Below are positions 56,675 through 64,000 of a DNA stretch of 64,000 nt, in pieces; position 1 is the stretch's first letter, and each line of letters starts with the position of its first letter. The notes under the pieces are model-generated. The model saw only the letters and a list, made by a program, of their open reading frames with translations. It was not told the DNA's origin and made no database searches. Position numbers and translations under genes: made by a program. Source of the DNA: DASRWI01 sp035654655 (GTDB lineage: Bacteria; Bacteroidota; Ignavibacteria; Ignavibacteriales; Ignavibacteriaceae); contig DASRWI010000010.1 in the NCBI GenBank assembly GCA_035654655.1, forward strand, positions 1-64,000, written 5' to 3'.

Positions 56675-58072
56675 GTGGAAATTCAATTTTATGGTGCAGC
56701 TCAAAACGTAACTGGTTCCCAGCATTTATTAAGAGTTAATGGAAAAAGAATATTATTAGACTGTGGAATGTTTCAAGGTAAGAGAAAAGAATCCTATGAA
56801 AAAAATAGAAAATTTTTGTATGACCCTGCTTCAATTGATGTTATGTTGTTATCTCATGCTCATATAGACCATAGCGGGAATATTCCTAATCTTGTAAAGC
56901 ATGGGTTTAAGGGACATATTTATGCAACTTCAGCTACTGTCGATCTTTGCCAGATAATGTTAAGGGATTCAGCTTTCTTGCAGGAAAAGGATGTAAAGTT
57001 TGTAAATAAAAAAAGAGCAAAGCAGGGGAAAGCATTATTTGAACCATTGTATGACATTGATGATGTTGAATTAGCAGCAAAGAGTTTTGTTGGTGTTCAA
57101 TATGATAAGCAGATAGAAGTTTTCCCAGGTATTAAAGCTATATTTAGAGATGCTGGACATATATTAGGCTCTTCAGGCATCCAATTAGATATAAATGAAA
57201 ATGGGAGAAAAATATCATTAGGGTTTACCGGAGATATCGGGCGAAATGATATGCCAATACTTCGAAATCCTGATGTATTAAGAGATGTTAATGTAATGAT
57301 TATGGAAAGTACATATGGAAACCGACTTCACGATATATCCGGTGCAGTTGAGGATGAATTTGCATTGACCTTGAATGAAGTAATAAAAAGAAGAGGGAAA
57401 ATAATTGTCCCTGCATTTGCTGTTGGAAGAACTCAGTTATTAGTTTATGTTCTTCATAAACTTTGGGAACAAAATAGAATTCCTGAATTTCCAATATTTG
57501 TTGATAGTCCTTTAGCGGTTAGAACGACTGATGTTTTTAGAAATCATCCAGAATGTTTTGATAGAGAAACTTATTCATTATTCTTAAAAGATAAGGAAGA
57601 CCCGTTTGGTTTTGGAAAATTAAAATATATCAATGATGTTGAAGAATCTAAAAAACTAAATGATATGCCTGGACCTTATATGGTAATTTCAGCATCAGGA
57701 ATGGCAGAAGCAGGCAGGATTCTCCATCACTTAAAAAACAATATTGAAGATTCAAATAATCTAATTTTATTTGTTGGTTATGCTGCTCAGGAAACTTTGG
57801 CAAGAAAAATAATGGATGGAAATCCGCAAGTGAATATTTTTGGCGAACCTTATAATGTTAAAGCCCAAATAAAAAAGATGGATTATTTTAGTGCTCACGC
57901 AGATCAAAAAGAATTATTAGATTACCTTTCTTATAGTTCAAAAGATGTATTAAAAAAAATCTTTCTTGTACATGGTGAAGAGGACCAGGCTTTACCATTA
58001 AAAGAAGCAATACTTAAAAAAGGATTCAATGAAGTTTATTATCCGGCGGAAAATGAAAAATATACTATATAG
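56675..58072 (+). CDS. Beta-CASP metallo-beta-lactamase-fold RNase-like protein
   Basis: 465 residues, starting at GTG. The zinc motif SHAHIDHSGN gives His61, His63, Asp65 and His66. The beta-CASP insert and the RNA-specificity region follow: GFTGDIGRND, MESTYGNRLHD, FAVGRTQLLVY, SASGMAEAGRILHHL and the closing DYFSAHADQKELLDYL and FLVHGEEDQA. Members act on RNA or DNA as nucleases. It overlaps the next gene by 20 bp. Confidence 0.88.
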   Translation: MEIQFYGAAQNVTGSQHLLRVNGKRILLDCGMFQGKRKESYEKNRKFLYDPASIDVMLLSHAHIDHSGNIPNLVKHGFKGHIYATSATVDLCQIMLRDSAFLQEKDVKFVNKKRAKQGKALFEPLYDIDDVELAAKSFVGVQYDKQIEVFPGIKAIFRDAGHILGSSGIQLDINENGRKISLGFTGDIGRNDMPILRNPDVLRDVNVMIMESTYGNRLHDISGAVEDEFALTLNEVIKRRGKIIVPAFAVGRTQLLVYVLHKLWEQNRIPEFPIFVDSPLAVRTTDVFRNHPECFDRETYSLFLKDKEDPFGFGKLKYINDVEESKKLNDMPGPYMVISASGMAEAGRILHHLKNNIEDSNNLILFVGYAAQETLARKIMDGNPQVNIFGEPYNVKAQIKKMDYFSAHADQKELLDYLSYSSKDVLKKIFLVHGEEDQALPLKEAILKKGFNEVYYPAENEKYTI

Positions 58073-59003
58073 CATAGTTGTAATTATAACTTTAATAATG
58101 ACAAGTTGTGCTCCCATAAATGATTATATAGTTCTGGGAGATGAAAAATATGATAAAGGAAATTTTGTTGAGGCAATAGAATTTTATAGCAAAGCCATTG
58201 AGCAAGAAGGAGATAGAAGCGAATATTATTATAAAAGAGGAAAAGCTAAATTCTATTTGAACGATTTTGATGGTTCTGTAGCTGATTATTATAAAGCAAT
58301 TGAACTGGATAATTCAAGAGCAAATTATTATTTGAATAGAGGAGTATCTTATATAAATCTAAGCAAGTATAATGAAGCTGTAAATGATTTGGATGCTGCC
58401 ATAAATTTAGATTCGTTGAATACTGAAGCATATTTTTCCAGAGGATATTTAAGAACACTACAGGAAAATTATATTGGTGCTTTAGATGATTATAATAAGG
58501 TAATTTCTTTAGATTCATTAAACTCCAAAGCTTATATGAATAGAGCTAATTTAAAAGGAGACCTTGAAGAATATGGTTCTGCAATTGATGATTATGATAA
58601 AGTATTAGCTATTGATTCGTTAAACGAAGATGCATACTTTAATAGAGGATATGATAAAGGAATGATTGGAGGTTATCAGCAGGCTATCGAAGATTTTGAT
58701 AAAGTAACGGAAATAAACCCTAATAATATTGATGCATATTTTCTTAAAGGTGATACCAAAAGAATATTAGAAGATTATGATGGTGCATTAAGTGATTATT
58801 CAAAAATTTTATCTATTGATGCTAAAAATGCAAAAGCTCTATTTAAAAGAGGAATGACATTTCTTCAACTGAAAAATAAAAAGAGTGCTTGTGAAGATTT
58901 AACCACATCAGCAAACTTAGGATATATTGAAGCCTTCCCTGAAGTTGATAAAAACTGCAAAGCTCCGCCGCCAAAAAAGAAAATAAGTAAGAAGAAAAAA
59001 TAA
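58053..59003 (+). CDS. TPR-repeat lipoprotein
   Basis: The start at 58053 follows CGGCGGA and opens a lipoprotein signal (Cys19 in LIMTSC). About seven tetratricopeptide repeats of 34 residues follow, each with the GNFVEAIEFYSKAIE or DFDGSVADYYKAIEL form. It ends in a lysine-rich tail. TPR lipoproteins hold protein complexes in the envelope; the partner is unknown. It overlaps the beta-CASP gene, so the two are co-transcribed. Confidence 0.85.
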   Translation: MKNILYSIVVIITLIMTSCAPINDYIVLGDEKYDKGNFVEAIEFYSKAIEQEGDRSEYYYKRGKAKFYLNDFDGSVADYYKAIELDNSRANYYLNRGVSYINLSKYNEAVNDLDAAINLDSLNTEAYFSRGYLRTLQENYIGALDDYNKVISLDSLNSKAYMNRANLKGDLEEYGSAIDDYDKVLAIDSLNEDAYFNRGYDKGMIGGYQQAIEDFDKVTEINPNNIDAYFLKGDTKRILEDYDGALSDYSKILSIDAKNAKALFKRGMTFLQLKNKKSACEDLTTSANLGYIEAFPEVDKNCKAPPPKKKISKKKK

Positions 59004-60698
59004 TTATTTCAACAAAATCATTTTCTTTGTTGATTGATATAAACCCGTTTGCAAAGTATAAAAATAAATTCCGGAAGGGAAATCTTTTAAATTAATATTT
59101 ATTTGATGATTACCTTTTTCCTGAACTTCATTTATTATTGTTTGTACTTTTTCACCAAGTGAATTGAAGATATTTAGTTTAACTAATGTTTTTTCAGGAA
59201 TAGAATAAGAAATGATTGTTTCAGGATTAAATGGATTTGGATAATTCTGGCTTAAAAAATAATTAATAATTGGACTTATCATAATTTCTTTATCAAGGTT
59301 GTAATATCTATAGTTACCATTAAAATCTAATTGTTTTAATCTATAACTATAATTTCCCGGATTTAAATTATTATCATAATAATTATAATTTTTCTCAGAA
59401 GTAGTGGAACCGGCTCCTTTAACAAATGCAATAATTTCAAATTCCTGTCCTAAAGATTTCCTTTCAATTTGAAATCCATAATTATTAAGTTCAGTTGAAG
59501 TAAACCAGCAAAGGAGAACATTATTATTTTCTATTTCTGCCTGTAATAATGTAAGCTCAACAGGGGTATATCTTTGAATAAGGTTCCACATTTCATTTCT
59601 TGAGCCATCATAACCAAGAGCCCACATACCTATTCCTTTAAGGTTTTTTGACCAGGCAAGATTATATTTTAAACTCATACTTGAATCATCATCATACCAT
59701 ACCTGATACCAAGTTGTATCATTTAATTGCCATCTATACCAGGGTGTTTGAGTAAATAAATCCCACTGTCTTCCATAATTTGAAACATTAACTATATCAT
59801 CTTTAACCCTTGTACTGCTTACCCAACTTTGTACAGCAGAGCGGGGAAGGCTTGTTCTTGATTTAAATTTTGTACCGAAGTAAGCATTACCTAAAATTAA
59901 CTTTTGTGGATTGTTTTGAATAACAGTTGCGTATTGAGTATTAATAGTATTGGAAATATTATATGTCCCACCTGTAAAAGGTGCAGTTGGACCTGTAGTA
60001 GTACTCCAGCTGCCATAAAAATCATATCCCATAATGAATATATAATCGCACGAATTAGATAAACCTAATAAATCCCATCCACCCCAATTAACGGCTGGAC
60101 CAGCAAAGGATACTTCAGAACCAGGAACTTGAATATGCATAAAGTTGGTTAAGTCCAACATAAAAGTATTCATAATCGAGCCTCGTAACCATTTACCCAT
60201 ACTTTCAAAATCAATGTTAACACCATCTAAGGAATATTGTATTATCTTTGATTTTAAATTATTAAAGAAGGTTTGTTTTACCGTTGAGTTGGTTAATAAA
60301 TTTCGAATAGCAGCTGTATCAAAGCATACTGCAGTTAAAATGATTTTTACCCCATTCTGATGGGCAGTATCGATAATTCCTGTCCATGGCCAGTAACTTG
60401 GATTAGTAATACTTCCTGTGCTGCTTATAGCAAAATCAAAGCAGGCTATGTGAGTTAATAAATCATATCTCAAATATCTTCTTGAGTTAACATATTCCCA
60501 ATCAGGTAAATACCCAAATACTGCAGAAGTATTTTTTACTTTTTTAAGATTTAATGGGGCAACTTTAAATATCGTTGATTGCTCATTAGGTTCATCAACT
60601 ACGGGATTATTAATATAATCCATATAATGAATTGATTGATGTTCTTGAGAATAACTTGTTGTTACAAAAAGAAAAAGTACTAAGTAGAGTTTTTTCAT
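59004..60698 (-). CDS. GH18-like secreted glycosidase with T9SS sorting domain
   Basis: 564 residues. A signal peptide (MKKLYLVLFLFVTTSYS) is followed by the GH18 fold: VFGYLPDWEYVNSR, KIILTAVCFD, and the catalytic DGVNIDFE, whose last Glu is the acid. The form resembles the YaaH/chitinase-like subgroup. YIFIMGYDFYGSW and GIGMWALGYDG are typical later strands. A fibronectin-like module (VELTLLQAEIENNNVLLCW) and a type A sorting domain (SQNYPNPFNPET, KMILLK) close the protein. It likely cleaves a GlcNAc-containing polymer outside the cell. Its stop directly follows the stop of the convergent TPR gene. Confidence 0.85.
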   Translation of the reverse strand: MKKLYLVLFLFVTTSYSQEHQSIHYMDYINNPVVDEPNEQSTIFKVAPLNLKKVKNTSAVFGYLPDWEYVNSRRYLRYDLLTHIACFDFAISSTGSITNPSYWPWTGIIDTAHQNGVKIILTAVCFDTAAIRNLLTNSTVKQTFFNNLKSKIIQYSLDGVNIDFESMGKWLRGSIMNTFMLDLTNFMHIQVPGSEVSFAGPAVNWGGWDLLGLSNSCDYIFIMGYDFYGSWSTTTGPTAPFTGGTYNISNTINTQYATVIQNNPQKLILGNAYFGTKFKSRTSLPRSAVQSWVSSTRVKDDIVNVSNYGRQWDLFTQTPWYRWQLNDTTWYQVWYDDDSSMSLKYNLAWSKNLKGIGMWALGYDGSRNEMWNLIQRYTPVELTLLQAEIENNNVLLCWFTSTELNNYGFQIERKSLGQEFEIIAFVKGAGSTTSEKNYNYYDNNLNPGNYSYRLKQLDFNGNYRYYNLDKEIMISPIINYFLSQNYPNPFNPETIISYSIPEKTLVKLNIFNSLGEKVQTIINEVQEKGNHQININLKDFPSGIYFYTLQTGLYQSTKKMILLK

Positions 60699-60883
60699 CA
60701 GGTATTTCGAATTCTAATTTGAAGATAATAAATTATCGATTTTAATGACAAAAAATTAACCATTTTATTTGTTATTTAATAATAAAAAATAAAATAAATA
60801 ATAAAGGGTTTTTTTGGGTTTTTCAAATTTGTTTTTACATCTCATTATTTCTTAATTCTATTTGAATAAACATGCTTTAAAAT

Positions 60884-60910
60884 AAAAAAGCCCTGTACAA
60901 TGACAGGGCT
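60884..60910 (-). terminator. Intrinsic terminator after nuoN
   Basis: AGCCCTGT (60889-60896) and ACAGGGCT (60903-60910) form an 8-bp stem, followed on the minus strand by a T-run. It ends the nuo operon 19 bases after the nuoN stop. Confidence 0.8.
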
Positions 60911-60928
60911 AAATAAAATTAAATTCTA

Positions 60929-62434
60929 TTAAAAGTTTAACATTGCAACTGAGTTCTTTGCAAACTCAACCAATGGACCAAAGTATATACCTAAAACCAA
61001 AGTGGGTACTGCAAGCAAAAGTACCAAAACAATATAAGCAGGGGACATCTTCCACATAGTAGGTTCAATCTCAGGCTTATCTATGAACATATTCTTTAGC
61101 ACTCTGATGTAATAGTATAAGGATACAACTGTATTCAACAAAGCTATTACAGCAACTGTAATCATCTTAGCATCAACTAATGCAATAAAGATATAAAGTT
61201 TCCCAATAAATCCTGCTGTGGGTGGTAATCCCGTCAAAGATACAAGGAAAATGCCAAGACAAATGCTTAAGAAAGGTGCTGAATAACCGAGACCTTTATA
61301 ATCATCAAGTTCTTCACTTTTTATTTTGTTAGCAATAAGCATTACAACAAGGAATGCTCCTAAATTCATAAAAGCATAAACAAGGAAATAAACCATTATT
61401 GCTGTTATGCCCTGATCAGACATTACAATTAATCCTAATAACAAATATCCTGCGTGTGCAATGCTTGAATAAGCAAGAAGTCTTTTCATATTGCTTTGCC
61501 ATAAAGCAGCAAAGTTACCTAAAGTCATTGTTAAGATCGAAATTATAATTAAGAAAAATTGCCAATCAATAACAGGAATTACACTCCAGAAGCCATTAGC
61601 GTCAACATTGTTTACAAAAGTTATTTTTATAAATCTTATTAAAAGAGCAAAACCAGCGGCTTTACTTGCAATAGATAAGTAAGCGGTTATGGTAATAGGT
61701 GCTCCTTCATAAACATCTGGTGTCCAGAAATGAAATGGTGCTGCTGATATTTTGTAACCGATACCAACAAAAACTAAAATGCCTGCTAACATAAATGCTA
61801 AATTACTATATAGCATACCCGCACCAAGAGAGTTAACAATAAAAGCATTGATTGCATATAAGTTTGTGGTTCCAGTTAAACCAAATAAAAGTGAGATTCC
61901 AAAAAGCATTAGTCCTGATGATACAGAACCATAAATAACATACTTTAAAGAAGCTTCACTATTTCTATGAGATGTTTTTGTAAATCCGGATAATACATAA
62001 GAAGATAATGAAACAAGTTCTAATGATAAATAAATAAGAATAAGGTCAGCAGAAGAAACCATAAACATCATTCCTATTACCATACCGAATATTAAAGCAT
62101 AATATTCACCATGTCTCTCAAAAGATTCTTTTACTTCTTTTGAAATTATTGAAAAGACAATAATTAAAGCAGAAGTGAAAAGTATAAGTATTTTAAAGAA
62201 TGCACCAAAAGGGTCTACTGCAATAAGCTTTTGATTTGCCTGCATAACTGCAGTTGAAAAACCGAATTGTTCAATAACAAAAATAATTCCTACTGCAATA
62301 CCAACTAATGCAACGTAGGGAAGAAACTTTTTATTATTATGCATGATTAGATCAACTGTAACAATAACAGCTAAGGCAATAGACAATGCTATTTCCGGTT
62401 TAATCAAATATAAGTTGTTTAATAAAATATCCAC
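60929..62434 (-). CDS. nuoN: NADH-quinone oxidoreductase subunit N
   Basis: 501 residues with about 14 membrane segments. Typical motifs are YLSLELVSLSSYVLSGF (conserved Glu), GIGYKISAAPFHFWTPDVYEGAP (conserved Lys and His), and NMKRLLAYSSIAHAGYLL. It is one of the proton-pumping antiporter-like subunits of complex I. It follows nuoM on the same strand by 45 bp, the usual order at the end of a nuo operon. Confidence 0.96.
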   Translation of the reverse strand: MDILLNNLYLIKPEIALSIALAVIVTVDLIMHNNKKFLPYVALVGIAVGIIFVIEQFGFSTAVMQANQKLIAVDPFGAFFKILILFTSALIIVFSIISKEVKESFERHGEYYALIFGMVIGMMFMVSSADLILIYLSLELVSLSSYVLSGFTKTSHRNSEASLKYVIYGSVSSGLMLFGISLLFGLTGTTNLYAINAFIVNSLGAGMLYSNLAFMLAGILVFVGIGYKISAAPFHFWTPDVYEGAPITITAYLSIASKAAGFALLIRFIKITFVNNVDANGFWSVIPVIDWQFFLIIISILTMTLGNFAALWQSNMKRLLAYSSIAHAGYLLLGLIVMSDQGITAIMVYFLVYAFMNLGAFLVVMLIANKIKSEELDDYKGLGYSAPFLSICLGIFLVSLTGLPPTAGFIGKLYIFIALVDAKMITVAVIALLNTVVSLYYYIRVLKNMFIDKPEIEPTMWKMSPAYIVLVLLLAVPTLVLGIYFGPLVEFAKNSVAMLNF

Positions 62435-62479
62435 GATTACTACTTAAACTTTGTTAATAAATAATGACATTTGATCTAA

Positions 62480-64000
62480 TTAAAAACCACCAACAGAACC
62501 ATAAAGTATTTTAGCTTTAGCCATAAAGTCTACCATTGCATTAACTGATGAATTCATTAAGTTAAGCATTGATGAAGGATATACTCCTAAGAATATGATT
62601 ATTATGGTTAAAGGAACTAACATTGCATATTCTCTTAAATCAAGGTCTTTTAATTGATTCCATTTTTCATTCAAAGGACCTAAGAAGATTCTCTGCAAAG
62701 TCCAAAGCATATAGCCGGCACCTAATAAAATGCCTAAGGTAGAAATTATTGTAACCACTCTAATACCAGCTTCATTAAACGCACCTAAGAAAACAAATGC
62801 TTCAGAAACGAAACCGCTTAATCCCGGAAGTCCAATAGCTGCGAAAAAGGCTAATGTAACAAATCCAGTATAGATTGGCATTTGAGTTGCCAAACCGCCA
62901 AAATCGTTAATACCTCTTGTATGAGCTCTATCGTAAATAACTCCTACAATAATAAAGAGCATTGCTGTTATTGTACCATGGTTAAACATCTGTAAGATAG
63001 CACCTGAAATACCGGCGGTATTCATTGATGCCATTCCCAACATTACAAAACCCATATGGGATACTGAAGAGTAAGCAATAAGCTTTTTAAAGTCCTTCTG
63101 AGCCATTGCACAAAGAGCACCATAAATAATATTTATCATACCAAAGAGTGCAATGTACCATCCTAATTGATGAGTAATTTCAGGGAAGATAGGATAACAA
63201 ATTCTTAAGATCCCGTAGGTTCCCATTTTCAAAAGAACGCCTGCAAGTATAACGCTTATAGCTGTTGGAGCTTCAACGTGCGCATCAGGTAACCATGTGT
63301 GAAAAGGGAACATAGGAATTTTTATAGCGAATCCGATAAACAATGCTATGTAGGCAATCATTCGTAAGCTTGACATAGGTGCAAGTATTCCACCATCAAT
63401 AAAGTTTGCCTTATCCATCATTGCTAATAAGTTGAAGGTAAATACTCTTGAACCGTCAGGTAAAATTTCTTGAACACTAAAGTATAAACCAATCATAACT
63501 AATAACATGAATACAGAACCAAGCAAAGTATATAAGAAGAATTTGATAGCTGCATATTCTCTTCTTTTGCCACCCCAGATACCAATTAAGAAGTACATAG
63601 GCAACAACATTAATTCCCAGAAGATATAGAACAAGAAGAAATCAAGTGCTACGAAAACACCCATCATACCTGTATCTAATAATAAAAATAATGCAAAGTA
63701 GCCTTTTACCTGCTTATCAATTTTCCAGGAAGCTAAAGTAGCTATGAAAGTAATGATTGATGTTAATAAAACCATAGGAACGCTTAAACCATCAATTCCT
63801 AAGAAATAATCAATCTTTATTGTTCCCAACCAAGAAAAGTTGGATATTTCGATCCATCTGAATTTTTCAATAAATTGAAAAGAGTTTGGATCATTTATTC
63901 CGCCCAGTGCATAATTATATGAGCTTAGCATAAAGCCGGCTAATATAACTTGTAACCCGGTAACTACAAGTGTAATGCTTTTAACAACTACACTCTGGGT
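62480..64000 (-). CDS. nuoM: NADH-quinone oxidoreductase subunit M (5' end outside window)
   Basis: The frame is open to the right edge of the window: the 23 codons upstream of the ATG at 63931 contain no stop and encode a hydrophobic segment, so the true start lies beyond base 64000. Conserved strings include FYIFWELMLLPMYFLIGIWG (conserved Glu), PTAISVILAGVLLKMGTYGI, KDFKKLIAYSSVSHMGFVMLG and MFNHGTITAMLFI. It is a proton-pumping subunit of complex I. The rest of the nuo operon should lie upstream of this edge. Confidence 0.96.
   Translation of the reverse strand, partial: TQSVVVKSITLVVTGLQVILAGFMLSSYNYALGGINDPNSFQFIEKFRWIEISNFSWLGTIKIDYFLGIDGLSVPMVLLTSIITFIATLASWKIDKQVKGYFALFLLLDTGMMGVFVALDFFLFYIFWELMLLPMYFLIGIWGGKRREYAAIKFFLYTLLGSVFMLLVMIGLYFSVQEILPDGSRVFTFNLLAMMDKANFIDGGILAPMSSLRMIAYIALFIGFAIKIPMFPFHTWLPDAHVEAPTAISVILAGVLLKMGTYGILRICYPIFPEITHQLGWYIALFGMINIIYGALCAMAQKDFKKLIAYSSVSHMGFVMLGMASMNTAGISGAILQMFNHGTITAMLFIIVGVIYDRAHTRGINDFGGLATQMPIYTGFVTLAFFAAIGLPGLSGFVSEAFVFLGAFNEAGIRVVTIISTLGILLGAGYMLWTLQRIFLGPLNEKWNQLKDLDLREYAMLVPLTIIIIFLGVYPSSMLNLMNSSVNAMVDFMAKAKILYGSVGGF

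Noticed and set aside
1..64000. CRISPR arrays, insertion sequences, prophage or integrase genes
   Set aside because: No regularly spaced repeats, transposase or integrase motifs were found; repeats seen are terminators or paralogous genes.

Overview
The window is AT-rich chromosomal DNA, almost fully coding, with short intergenic gaps and many 1-4 bp gene overlaps. It most likely comes from a member of the Ignavibacteria (Bacteroidota/Chlorobi lineage). Three observations support this. Four secreted proteins end in a type IX secretion (T9SS) type A sorting domain with the NYPNPFNP signature. A separate atpD-atpC pair occurs apart from the rest of the ATP synthase genes. Several genes start at TTG or GTG. 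The assignment is by inspection only; no database was searched.

Region 1 (1-21190) is one long plus-strand carbohydrate locus. It encodes a GH38-like alpha-mannosidase cut by the window edge, two paralogous lipoproteins with T9SS-type C-termini, a DUF4185-type beta-propeller protein, an (alpha/alpha)6-barrel glycosidase, an esterase, a ROK sugar kinase, a mannose-6-phosphate isomerase carrying a large N-terminal kinase-like domain, and a GH78 alpha-L-rhamnosidase. Six tightly coupled genes follow: SDR, glucarate dehydratase-like enolase-superfamily enzyme, metallo-beta-lactamase-fold hydrolase, mutarotase-like protein, FAH-family hydrolase and a second SDR. These look like a non-phosphorylative deoxysugar (L-rhamnose/L-fucose type) route ending in pyruvate and lactate. 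Together the genes suggest use of a rhamnose- and mannose-containing glycan. No SusC/SusD pair or other transporter is visible, and most of the enzymes lack signal peptides.

Region 2 (21191-27829) is mixed: a DUF4126 membrane protein, a cupin, tRNA-Ser(UGA) with its own terminator, a DinB-family protein, a secreted protein of unknown function, and a large multi-PAS histidine kinase with an N-terminal pseudo-receiver. Region 3 (27926-34645) is a surface-polysaccharide cluster: FemAB-like transferase, three glycosyltransferases, a Wzx-type flippase and a glycerate kinase.

Region 4 (34705-50000) is mostly housekeeping: thyA-folA-mutL, a GAF protein, gcvP, a BamA/TamA-like outer membrane protein with rsmE, terC, atpD-atpC, a methyltransferase with a DUF2892 protein, a T9SS-sorted beta-propeller protein, and a Lon-substrate-domain protein. 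Region 5 (50014-53036, minus) is an Fe-S/oxidative stress operon: Rrf2/IscR-like regulator, cysteine desulfurase, a cysteine-free protein of unknown function, an IscA/ErpA-like carrier and superoxide dismutase.

Region 6 (53161-64000) contains a small membrane protein, two tandem outer-membrane barrel paralogues, a beta-CASP metallo-hydrolase, a TPR lipoprotein, a T9SS-sorted GH18-like protein, and the end of a nuo operon (nuoM cut by the window edge, then nuoN). No CRISPR array, insertion sequence, prophage or rRNA gene was seen. No stretch longer than about 300 bases lacks a gene.
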